NCBI GenBank assembly: GCA_002497345.1
Contig: DANS01000037.1
Span: 19,167 to 36,527, forward strand
Source of the DNA: Thermoproteus sp. UBA157
Lineage (GTDB): Archaea; Thermoproteota; Thermoprotei; Thermoproteales; Thermoproteaceae
Direction of reading: 5' to 3'
Length of the DNA stretch: 17,361 nucleotides
The translations under genes were made by a program, and so were the position numbers. The notes below the pieces were generated by a model. That model made no database searches. It was given only the letters and a program-made list of their open reading frames with translations, and was not told the origin of the DNA. Shown here one piece after another: positions 1 to 6,018 of the stretch; the first letter of the stretch is position 1; the number at the start of each line of letters is the position of its first letter.

Positions 1-732
1 CCCGCCGATAGAGCCGCCGAGATCTTGAAGGCGGTGGGCGGAATCCCGAAGGTGCTCCTCACCCACTACCACGCCGATCACCTAACGGCCGTGCCCGAGG
101 GGGCTGAGGTATACGCCCCTTGGGGGGAGGAAATGCTCGTGGCCAACACAAGGGCGCGCCTCTTCTTTACCCACGGCTTCTTCGTGCCCGACGCGATATA
201 CGTGGGCAGGGACATACGCGTGGCCGGAGTCGTCAAGCCCGGGGATAAGCTCGATTCGATAGAGGTGGTGGATCTCAGAGGCCATACCTTCGGCCACGTG
301 GGCTACCTGACCGAGGGAATCCTCTACGCGGGCGACGCCATATTCGGCGATATGGTCCTCAAGAGATACGGAGTTCCCTACCTCAACGACGTGGACCTCT
401 TCCTGGCATCTCTGGACAAAATAGCGTCTATGGAGCCCGAGACGCTGGTGATGGGCCACGGCCCCGTCGTCGGCAGCAAGAAGAGGATAAAGGAGCTCGT
501 CGAGGCCAACAAGGCCTCCGTCGAGAAGGCGCAGAGGCTCGTCGAGGCTCTATTGCCGGGGGAGCCTACCCAGATTTCGGCGAGGTTGCTGAAGGAGCTA
601 GGCGCCGAGAGGAGCTGGGAGAACGTGCTGCTCACGTCGGTAATAGTGAGGGCCTTCCTGACGAAGTTAGCCGCCGAGGGGAGGGCCCATCCAGACGACG
701 AGGGCGTTTGGCGTATCGTCAATCGACTATAA
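1..732 (+). CDS. Metallo-beta-lactamase fold hydrolase, glyoxalase II/LACTB2-like (5' truncated)
   Basis: The frame is open to the first base of the window, so the true start lies upstream; an in-frame TTG at 25 is not a credible start because it falls only 12 codons before the metal-binding motif. Zinc-ligand motifs are in family order: HYHADH (nt 64-81), GHTFGH with its His near nt 283-300, AGDAIF near nt 328-345, and MGHGP near nt 451-465. The part after the last ligand (about 80 residues, Lys/Glu-rich and then a LLKELG...VIVRAFLTKLAAEG stretch) resembles the small C-terminal winged-helix cap of LACTB2-like proteins. Known members hydrolyse thioesters such as S-lactoylglutathione or act as nucleases; the substrate here cannot be told. 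The family is clear, the specific function open. It ends TAA, 51 nt before the next gene on the same strand, which has its own promoter. Confidence 0.85.
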   Translation, partial: PADRAAEILKAVGGIPKVLLTHYHADHLTAVPEGAEVYAPWGEEMLVANTRARLFFTHGFFVPDAIYVGRDIRVAGVVKPGDKLDSIEVVDLRGHTFGHVGYLTEGILYAGDAIFGDMVLKRYGVPYLNDVDLFLASLDKIASMEPETLVMGHGPVVGSKKRIKELVEANKASVEKAQRLVEALLPGEPTQISARLLKELGAERSWENVLLTSVIVRAFLTKLAAEGRAHPDDEGVWRIVNRL

Positions 733-754
733 TCGATCTAGTCAGAAGGCGAAA

Positions 755-763
755 GATATATTA
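755..763 (+). promoter_or_regulatory. TATA box of the 51-residue small gene
   Basis: The AT-rich element GATATATTA is centred 25 nt before the ATG at 784, in otherwise GC-rich sequence. This spacing places transcription at or next to the start codon, so a leaderless mRNA is expected. Confidence 0.6.
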
Positions 764-783
764 ACGAGGTCCAACAGCGACTC

Positions 784-939
784 ATGCAGCCGAACCCCAA
801 GCTCGCCGATGAGCTGGCCCGAATCTCTAGCGAGCTCTACGAGCACGGCTACATCAGCGCAGCTAGGCTTATCGAGGAGGCCAGAAGGATAGTGCTGGAG
901 CTAGAGAGGGAGGCCTTTCTCCCGCCGGCGACCGACTAA
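784..939 (+). CDS. Small helical protein, 51 aa, unknown function
   Basis: This ATG-started frame of 52 codons including TAA starts MQPNPKLADELARISSEL and ends AFLPPATD. Residues 6-43 (from KLADEL to ELERE) are rich in Ala, Leu, Glu and Arg and look like two amphipathic helices joined around HGY (21-23). There is no Cys, no membrane segment and no signal peptide. Support for a real gene is the TATA box at exactly the leaderless distance (centre at -25) and the compact fit: its stop overlaps the stop of the convergent dephospho-CoA kinase gene by 4 nt (936-939). I do not recognise the family; small helical proteins of this kind include antitoxins and DNA- or RNA-binding proteins, but nothing here chooses among them, and no toxin gene is adjacent. 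Confidence 0.6.
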   Translation: MQPNPKLADELARISSELYEHGYISAARLIEEARRIVLELEREAFLPPATD

Positions 940-1445
940 CAAGGCTCCATGTATTTTACAAGATTCCTTATTTCTTTGTATTTCCCGGCCGGGATCGTTA
1001 TGAGGGCCCCCCTATAGTGGCCGTAGACGACGGCGGAGTCGTCCGGCGCAAGCGCCAGGAAGGCCAGCGCCAGCATGTCCTCCTCGCCCTCTACCACCAG
1101 GAGCGTGCCGCGGCTCCTCAAGGCGTCCTCCACGGCGGCCCACGCCTCCTCGGTTATATAGCCCGGCGGGTTCCTCACCTTGACGACGCGGGGAAACGCC
1201 GAGAGCGCCTCCATTCGCTCCTTTCGCCTCGTCTTGAGGTCGACCGCCGCTGCGTCCGGCATATGGCCTCTCATCACGAAGTTGGCCGTGACGACGTCGC
1301 CCACCGTGTATATGCGCCTAACGCCGAAGTCCTCGGCTATGGACAAAGCCAGCTCCACCGAGCGCGGAGGATCGCGCCAAATAGCTATCGGGTAGGGGAA
1401 CGCGAAGAGCTCCCTCCTCTCCGCGGGGACTTTTAGGCACTTCAC
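936..1445 (-). CDS. GTP-dependent dephospho-CoA kinase (archaeal DUF359 family)
   Basis: This 169-residue protein is the normal length for the archaeal GTP-dependent dephospho-CoA kinase, which phosphorylates the 3'-OH of the ribose of dephospho-CoA in the last step of CoA synthesis and is unrelated to bacterial CoaE. Conserved blocks are visible in order: YTVGDVVT (46-53), VDLKTRR (68-74), RNPPG (91-95) followed by ITEEAW, VEGEEDM (118-124) and YGHYRG (141-146). The Asp and Glu residues in the VGDVV, VDLK and GEED blocks are the expected acidic nucleotide/metal-site residues. The start is GTG at 1445, overlapping the TGA of the upstream metallohydrolase as GTGA, so it is the second gene of a two-gene transcript and translation is probably coupled. 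It converges on the small gene at 784-939. Assignment is firm at family level. Confidence 0.9.
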   Translation of the reverse strand: MKCLKVPAERRELFAFPYPIAIWRDPPRSVELALSIAEDFGVRRIYTVGDVVTANFVMRGHMPDAAAVDLKTRRKERMEALSAFPRVVKVRNPPGYITEEAWAAVEDALRSRGTLLVVEGEEDMLALAFLALAPDDSAVVYGHYRGALITIPAGKYKEIRNLVKYMEPC

Positions 1446-2155
1446 AGCTCCACTGAGGCGCAGGGATAGGGCAGATACGCGTTAACCCCCGGCGGTAGCA
1501 AGGGCGGGGAGAGGTAGTAGTGCACGGGCATCAGCGCCTTCACGCCGGCCTTGGCCGCCAGCTCCACGGCGTCTTTTGTAGTGCTGTGGCCCACCAAATG
1601 CGCCTGCTCCTCCTGGCCCGGGTTGCCGGACGCCTCGTGGATGAGCAAGTCGCAACCCTCGGCGAGCCTCTCCAGGGCTTCGCTCGGCGCGGTGTCCCCG
1701 CTGTAGGCCACGCATTTGCCCCCGTGCTCGATCCTCACGTGGACCGCCTCGACGGAGTGCTTGGCGGGCGCGAAGGCGATCCTGGTCCCGCCCTCCTCGT
1801 AGACGCCGTCTGGCGCCAGCTCCACCGGGTCCATGTGTTGTTCCAAATGGGGCATACGCACCGCCTCGAGGATCCTCCTCAAAGACTCGAGGACGGATTG
1901 AATCGCCACCACCTTTATCCTCGCCCCCTTGTGCCGCGCCATGAGGAGCAGAGTCGGGGCGCCCAATATGTGATCGCCGTGTGAATGCGTGAGGATCAAC
2001 AGCTCGGGCAGCGGGAGCCCGCACTGGGACAACCTGGCGTATGTCCCCTCGCCCGCGTCGAGGAGGAGGCGCCTATCCGTCTCCACGTATATTCCGGGGT
2101 ATCCCAGCCAAGGGCTGGATATCCAGCCGCCGAGCCCCAACACCACGACCCTCAC
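1442..2155 (-). CDS. RNase Z-like metallo-beta-lactamase hydrolase
   Basis: This 237-residue MBL-fold protein begins MRVVVLGLGG and shows the RNase Z/ElaC/arylsulfatase-type layout: THSHGDH (56-62) as the first zinc motif, a His at 133 (AKHS), YSGDT (151-155) with the bridging Asp154, LIHEAS (171-176), GHSTTKDA (189-196) that matches the RNase Z HST motif, and a C-terminal ligand His212 in MPVHYY. True tRNase Z removes 3' trailers from pre-tRNAs. This protein is shorter than most of them and I see no obvious long exosite insertion, so an RNase Z paralog or another phosphodiesterase/hydrolase is equally possible. The GTG at 2155 is chosen because an in-frame TAA lies three codons upstream and a TATA element is centred 22 nt before it. 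It is the first gene of the transcript that continues into the dephospho-CoA kinase. Confidence 0.8.
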   Translation of the reverse strand: MRVVVLGLGGWISSPWLGYPGIYVETDRRLLLDAGEGTYARLSQCGLPLPELLILTHSHGDHILGAPTLLLMARHKGARIKVVAIQSVLESLRRILEAVRMPHLEQHMDPVELAPDGVYEEGGTRIAFAPAKHSVEAVHVRIEHGGKCVAYSGDTAPSEALERLAEGCDLLIHEASGNPGQEEQAHLVGHSTTKDAVELAAKAGVKALMPVHYYLSPPLLPPGVNAYLPYPCASVEL

Positions 2156-2171
2156 GCCGTTTTAGACCTCA

Positions 2172-2182
2172 CTAATATTAAT
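2172..2182 (-). promoter_or_regulatory. TATA box of the RNase Z-like/dephospho-CoA kinase operon
   Basis: On the minus strand this reads ATTAATATTAG, centred about 22 nt before the GTG at 2155. The core TAATATTA is a perfect palindrome, so it could also direct transcription on the plus strand beginning near 2200-2205. Confidence 0.55.
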
Positions 2183-2200
2183 TCATCACCGGATCTATTC

Positions 2201-2249
2201 ATGATGATCCTGACCAAGCGCGATCGATGAGCTGGCGGCAGCTGGCTGA
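2201..2249 (+). ncRNA. Weak candidate C/D-box sRNA
   Basis: A canonical C box ATGATGA (2201-2207) and D box CTGA (2246-2249) are 49 nt apart end to end, the usual size of an archaeal C/D sRNA. A C'-like CGATGA (2225-2230) sits in the middle, leaving a 12-nt first guide and a 15-nt second guide. Against it: the D' box would be degenerate (GCGA) and almost touches C', there is no clear terminal stem, and two small palindromes (2230-2243 and 2245-2254) offer a simpler explanation. Location in a short spacer touching the 3' end of an ORF is common for Pyrobaculum C/D RNAs. Confidence 0.25.
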
Positions 2250-3254
2250 TCAGCTCACGACGTCTTCCAGCCTGCCCTTGTCCCTCGCGAGCTTCAGCTC
2301 GTGGGCTATCCTCTCGCCCATGTCCATGGGCCTATCGAAATACAAGACGGAGTAGGGCGATCCCACGCCCATGTAGACGTTGGTCCCGGCGACTATCCTC
2401 CCGGAGAACTCGAAGACCACTATGGAGAGGTCGTCCTTGATTATGGACTCGAGGCTGTAAGGCCCTTTCATCTCCTCGCCCAACATCTCCCGCACCGCGT
2501 CTGCGAACGCCTCGCCGTATTTCTGCACGGTGGGGAGCAGAGATTCCCTCAACACCAGCGGGAAGTTCGCCACGACGACAAACGTGGGCTCCACCAAGCC
2601 GAAGGTCCTCCCGTCTACGTTCGTCTCGTAGCGGACGTCCATGCCGAATAGCTCCACCCGGCCGTACATGGGGGACGCGAAGAAGTGGTAGTAGGCGGGC
2701 ACCCCGAAGATATATTCCTGTATTATGTGGGGCTCCTCCACGTCTTTCAGCTTCTCAAGGAGCTCCTCCCTATTCTTCGCGAAGAAATAGCCTCTGCCGC
2801 CCTTGGCGCCGAAGAGCTTCACTATCACCGGCCCGTCTACCTCCTCCGGCTTGTAGCTCTTGGGGATCGGTATGCCGGCCCTTCTCAAGAGGTCCATCTT
2901 CTTGAACTGGTCGGCCTCCACCTCTATCAAGCGCCTCACGCCGAAGGTGGGGACCGGCGCCTCCAGGGCTTGCCTCCAGCCCACGTACTCCACGTAGGAG
3001 CCGTGAGGTATCAACACGGCGTTCTCCTCGGCCAACCTCTCGGCGACTGGGCGGAAGTTGGAGAAGTCGACTTCCCAGACCTCGTCCACGAAGGGGAACC
3101 TCTTGTAGAACCAAGCCGCGCTCGGCCTCGCCACCGCTATGGTCCTGAAGCCGTACCTCTTGGCGGCTCTCAATATCTGCAACGCCGTGTGGGAGGCTAT
3201 CGCGGCGACCGCGAGCTTCTCGAGGTCGTAGCCCTTGAGCAACGCCTCGATCAT
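2250..3254 (-). CDS. purP: PurP-family ATP-grasp ligase (formate-dependent FAICAR synthetase type), intact ATP loop
   Basis: PurP makes 5-formaminoimidazole-4-carboxamide ribotide from AICAR, formate and ATP in archaeal purine synthesis, replacing the folate-dependent PurH step. This 334-residue protein has the expected length and blocks: IASHTALQIL (19-28), the PHGSY stretch (83-87), VIVK (143-146) leading to the Gly-rich GAKGGRGYF (149-157), IQEYIFG (178-184), ELFGMDVRYE (201-210), LRESLLP (235-241) and FEFSGRIVAGTN (281-292). The segment after the DVRYE block runs into VEPTF and lacks the PAKDQL motif, which places it nearer the second archaeal PurP type than the M. jannaschii-like one. 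It starts with ATG at 3254, overlapping the TGA of the upstream paralog as ATGA, and has no promoter of its own. Family is certain; which of the two paralogs makes FAICAR is an inference from the intact loop. Confidence 0.85.
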   Translation of the reverse strand: MIEALLKGYDLEKLAVAAIASHTALQILRAAKRYGFRTIAVARPSAAWFYKRFPFVDEVWEVDFSNFRPVAERLAEENAVLIPHGSYVEYVGWRQALEAPVPTFGVRRLIEVEADQFKKMDLLRRAGIPIPKSYKPEEVDGPVIVKLFGAKGGRGYFFAKNREELLEKLKDVEEPHIIQEYIFGVPAYYHFFASPMYGRVELFGMDVRYETNVDGRTFGLVEPTFVVVANFPLVLRESLLPTVQKYGEAFADAVREMLGEEMKGPYSLESIIKDDLSIVVFEFSGRIVAGTNVYMGVGSPYSVLYFDRPMDMGERIAHELKLARDKGRLEDVVS

Positions 3255-4291
3255 GTCGTCACCTCCTCCAGCCTTCCCTGCCTCAAGGCCTCCTTTATCT
3301 CGATGGCTATCCTCCTGCCCATGGAGATGGGCCTGCCGAAATACAGCTTCGAGTACTGCCCGCCGAGGCCCACGTAGGCGTTTGTGCCGCCGCCTATGCG
3401 AGGCGCCACGTCGTATACGACCAAGTCCAGCTCGGGCGTTACGATGAACTGCAGGGTGAACGGCCCTATGACGCCGGGCTTGACCAGCCTGGCAGCCGCC
3501 TCGACGAAGCGGTAGCCGATATCGAACACCTTCTCCAGGAGGGACTCCCTAATCGTCGCCGGCTCGTGGCCGACTTCGATGTAGCGCACGTCGGGGTCTA
3601 GGTCCAATTGATCCCTCGCGGGCAGGCGGTATACGCCGTCTAGGTCCGACTGGATCCTTCTGTCGAAGCTGTGGAGCTCCAGGCGCTTATATATGGGGGA
3701 GTAGAAGAAGTTGGCGTTGAAGTGGGCCCCCAGCACCAGCTCCTCTATGGCCGCGTTGGGGAGGTCCTCGAGCCTTATCACCCCCCGCTCGGCCAACCTC
3801 TTAGCCTTACGGGCCAAGTCGTCTTTGTCCCTCGCCACGAAGAAGCCGCGCTCGACCCTCCTGGCCGCCTCGGGGAGCTTGACGATGACGGGCCTATCGA
3901 CGTCGTCGGGGGAGGAATACGTCTTGGGCCTCCTTATCCCGGCCTCGTCCAGGAGGCGGTAGTAGTTATGGGGCCCGGTCCTCTCCTCCCATCTGAGCAG
4001 ATACCTATTGCCGAAGATGGGGATGGGGAACTCCCTCTCGATCGCGTCGTAGCCCACGTACACGGCGAAGGACCTGTTGGGCACGAACACGGAGCCCTTG
4101 AGCCTCCAAGCCTCCTTGACGATGTCCTTGTAGTCGTCCAGCACTATGAGCTCGTCGACGACGGGGAACTCCCTATACGCCCTCTCCCTCCCCCTCTTGG
4201 CCACCGCTATGGTCCTGAACCCCTCGTCCTTCGCGCCGTCTAACACGTCGAGCGCGCTGTGGGACGCCAGAACTGATATCGATGCCGACAT
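3251..4291 (-). CDS. PurP-like ATP-grasp paralog with altered nucleotide loop
   Basis: This 346-residue protein is collinear with PurP: ASHSALDVL (9-17), GFRTIAVAK (24-32), FGNRYLLRWEER (93-104), an AGI..PKTY stretch (117-125), VIVK (135-138), FFYSP (195-199), PARDQL (224-229), IRESLLEKVFD (247-257), IGPFTLQF (275-282) and GGTNAY (301-306). It keeps the PAKDQL-type block that its neighbour lacks. Positions expected to be essential have changed: PHGS is PNRS (71-74), the Gly-rich GA(K/R)GGRGYF loop is LPEAARRVERGFF (139-151), the LLGMDKRYES block is LHSFDRRIQS (206-215), and the Glu of FEMSAR is Asp in YDVAPR (293-298). It may therefore bind another substrate, be a non-catalytic subunit of the downstream PurP, or work without canonical ATP contacts. 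It is the first gene of the pair, with a TATA box 24 nt before the ATG. Confidence 0.8.
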   Translation of the reverse strand: MSASISVLASHSALDVLDGAKDEGFRTIAVAKRGRERAYREFPVVDELIVLDDYKDIVKEAWRLKGSVFVPNRSFAVYVGYDAIEREFPIPIFGNRYLLRWEERTGPHNYYRLLDEAGIRRPKTYSSPDDVDRPVIVKLPEAARRVERGFFVARDKDDLARKAKRLAERGVIRLEDLPNAAIEELVLGAHFNANFFYSPIYKRLELHSFDRRIQSDLDGVYRLPARDQLDLDPDVRYIEVGHEPATIRESLLEKVFDIGYRFVEAAARLVKPGVIGPFTLQFIVTPELDLVVYDVAPRIGGGTNAYVGLGGQYSKLYFGRPISMGRRIAIEIKEALRQGRLEEVTT

Positions 4292-4297
4292 AGGGCC

Positions 4298-4316
4298 TTT
4301 AAGCTATTACCTTAAA
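4298..4316. repeat. Inverted repeat TTTAAG-N7-CTTAAA in the purP promoter
   Basis: Two perfect 6-nt arms (4298-4303 and 4311-4316) lie between the TATA box and the start of the PurP pair, the outer arm overlapping the TATA element. This is the position expected for a repressor operator, but the arms are AT-only apart from one base and could arise by chance. Confidence 0.3.
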
Positions 4317-4320
4317 AACT
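4311..4320 (-). promoter_or_regulatory. TATA box of the PurP pair
   Basis: On the minus strand this reads AGTTTTTAAG, centred 24 nt before the ATG at 4291 and predicting a leaderless transcript. A second AT-rich element (CTTAAATATAAC, 4345-4356) lies 35 nt further upstream and might be an alternative promoter giving a short leader. Confidence 0.6.
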
Positions 4321-4364
4321 TTGCGGGCAGATGGATGGAGACGGAGTTATATTTAAGCAAACAA

Positions 4365-5714
4365 TTAACCAGCCCTCAGCCGCCAGACGCTGGGCGGCAC
4401 GACGCCCTTGCGCTTAGCCAGCGGGATCTCCTTGAACTTCCCCACGTCCATCACGACGACCTTGCCGTAGAGCCCGCCGAGCTCATAGACGTCGCCGGGC
4501 CTTCCGCCGGGGATCGGCACCAGCCTCACCCCCAAGGGCTTATCCAGCGCCGTGGCCAACGCCATGACGTCCGCCATGAGCGCCGCCACCACATCGGGCG
4601 GGACGTCGCCGGGGATACCCGCCATGTCTATCCCCGTGTTGCACACGGCGGACATGGCCTTGAGCGCGTCGAGCGTGAGGGCCCCCTCCTCGGCTGCTTT
4701 GGCCATCAAGGCGTCCTCGCTGACTGGGATGAAGGCCCCGCTGAGGCCGCCTATGGTAGACGTGGCCATGGCCCCGCCCTTCTTCACGGCGTCTACGAAG
4801 AGGTAGAGCGCCAACACCGAGCCCGGCGAGCCGGCCCTCGGGAGGCCCATGGCCTCGAGAATCCCCGCAACGCTGTCGCCTACCTTAGGCGTCGGGGCCA
4901 CCGAGAGGTCGACCGCCCCGAAGGGAACGCCTAGCTCCTTGGCCACTTCCCTCCCCACGAGCTCCCCCAGCCTCGTGACCTTAAATGCCGCGCGCTTTAT
5001 CGCGTCGTGGAGGGTCCTCAAATCCGCGTCTTTCAAGCTCCTCACCACCGCCTCTATCACGCCGGGTCCGCTCACGGCCACGTTGATTACGGCGTCCGGG
5101 AGGCCCAAGCCGTGGTGAGCTGCCGGCATGAACGGGACGTCCTCAGGCACGTTGGCCGTCACGGCGAACCTCGCCGCGGCTTCTGGCCTCATGGAGAGCA
5201 CGGCCTCGGCCGCGCGAAACACGGCCTCCATGTTTATGCCCGTCGAGGTCGACGCCGCGTTGACGAAGCCGCTGAGCCTCTTGGTGGAGTTGAGGGCGTC
5301 GGGCAGAGCCTCCATGAGCGCCTCATCGCCTCTCGAGATGCCGGCGTGGACAAACGCCGAGAACCCTCCCACCATGTCCACGCCGTGGGATTCGGCCAGC
5401 TCGTCGAGGGCCTTGGCTATCTCCACGGCGTCTTCGGGGCGCCCGAGGGGCTCCAGCATGATGCTGACTGGGCTCACCGCCAATCTAGCGGTGACTATCC
5501 TGACGCCGAGCTTTGCGGCTATCTTGTCCACGGCCGGCCTGAAGCGCTCCAGGTAGGGCCGCAACAAGCTCCTCAGCGCCGAGAGCGCCGAGCTAAGATC
5601 GCCGCGGATAGCCGGGAGGGTATTAACGCTGAGCGTCACTGCGCGTATATCGAGCTCGCGGAATAAGATCATCTCGAGGACCTCGCCTATCTCCTCAGGC
5701 GAGAAAAGCCTCAT
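4365..5714 (-). CDS. UPF0210 (DUF711) family protein, PFL-like fold
   Basis: This 449-residue, full-length member of the UPF0210/DUF711 family is often labelled 'PFL family' because the fold resembles pyruvate formate-lyase. Family blocks visible are LDIRAVTLSVNTLP (21-34), GVDMVGGFSAFVHAGISRGD (111-130), LVGREVAKELGVPFGAVDLS (252-271), VAPTPKVGDSVA (272-283), MATSTIGGLSGAFIPVSED (316-334) and CNTGIDMAGIPGD (358-370). The protein has a single cysteine (Cys358) in the last of these and no glycyl-radical RVxGY motif that I can see, so radical chemistry of the PFL type is not supported by sequence. The reaction is unknown. ATG at 5714 overlaps the TGA of the ACT gene as ATGA, so the two are co-translated. 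The same pairing is known in bacteria (for example the adjacent ACT and UPF0210 genes of Streptococcus pneumoniae). Confidence 0.88.
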   Translation of the reverse strand: MRLFSPEEIGEVLEMILFRELDIRAVTLSVNTLPAIRGDLSSALSALRSLLRPYLERFRPAVDKIAAKLGVRIVTARLAVSPVSIMLEPLGRPEDAVEIAKALDELAESHGVDMVGGFSAFVHAGISRGDEALMEALPDALNSTKRLSGFVNAASTSTGINMEAVFRAAEAVLSMRPEAAARFAVTANVPEDVPFMPAAHHGLGLPDAVINVAVSGPGVIEAVVRSLKDADLRTLHDAIKRAAFKVTRLGELVGREVAKELGVPFGAVDLSVAPTPKVGDSVAGILEAMGLPRAGSPGSVLALYLFVDAVKKGGAMATSTIGGLSGAFIPVSEDALMAKAAEEGALTLDALKAMSAVCNTGIDMAGIPGDVPPDVVAALMADVMALATALDKPLGVRLVPIPGGRPGDVYELGGLYGKVVVMDVGKFKEIPLAKRKGVVPPSVWRLRAG

Positions 5715-5983
5715 ACCCTCTGCATGTACCGGAACACGTCTATATGGTGCACCGCGACCATGACGCCCAGCTTCCTCCCGGCCTCCTCCAGCTCGGCGCG
5801 CAGGCCGGCTATATCGACGTCGGCCTTGGATATATCGACCAGCATAACCATGGAGAAGATATCGCGGACCACCGTCTGGGCTATATCGACTATGTTGGCA
5901 TTGTGCTTGGCCAAAACCCCCGCTATACTTGCAACGATGCCCACCCTATCCGCGCCCAGGACCGAGACCACCACTAGCTCCAC
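5711..5983 (-). CDS. ACT-domain protein, UPF0237 family
   Basis: This 90-residue stand-alone ACT domain begins MELVVVSVLGADRVGIVAS, followed by IAGVLAKHNANIVDIAQT (20-37), the classic first strand, ligand-binding Gly loop (around residues 10-15) and first helix of an ACT fold; a second beta-strand set includes FSMVMLVDIS (43-52). ACT domains bind amino acids or similar small ligands at dimer interfaces and usually regulate a partner enzyme. The obvious partner is the UPF0210 protein whose start codon overlaps its stop. The GTG at 5983 is supported by the TATA box centred 23 nt upstream, so no leader is expected. Family and pairing are secure; ligand unknown. Confidence 0.88.
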   Translation of the reverse strand: MELVVVSVLGADRVGIVASIAGVLAKHNANIVDIAQTVVRDIFSMVMLVDISKADVDIAGLRAELEEAGRKLGVMVAVHHIDVFRYMQRV

Positions 5984-6001
5984 AGAAGGCGGCTATAGAG
6001 C

Positions 6002-6010
6002 GTATATAAA
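6002..6010 (-). promoter_or_regulatory. TATA box of the ACT-UPF0210 operon
   Basis: The minus strand reads TTTATATAC, centred 23 nt before the GTG at 5983, inside the 35-nt gap that follows the stop of the DapA-like gene. The operon thus has its own promoter. Confidence 0.65.
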
Positions 6011-6018
6011 GATTGGGG

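Noticed and set aside
4345..4356. Plus-strand TATA-like GTTATATTTAAG
   Set aside because: On the plus strand it would transcribe antisense into the UPF0210 gene with no start or RNA downstream; it is noted only as a possible second minus-strand promoter.
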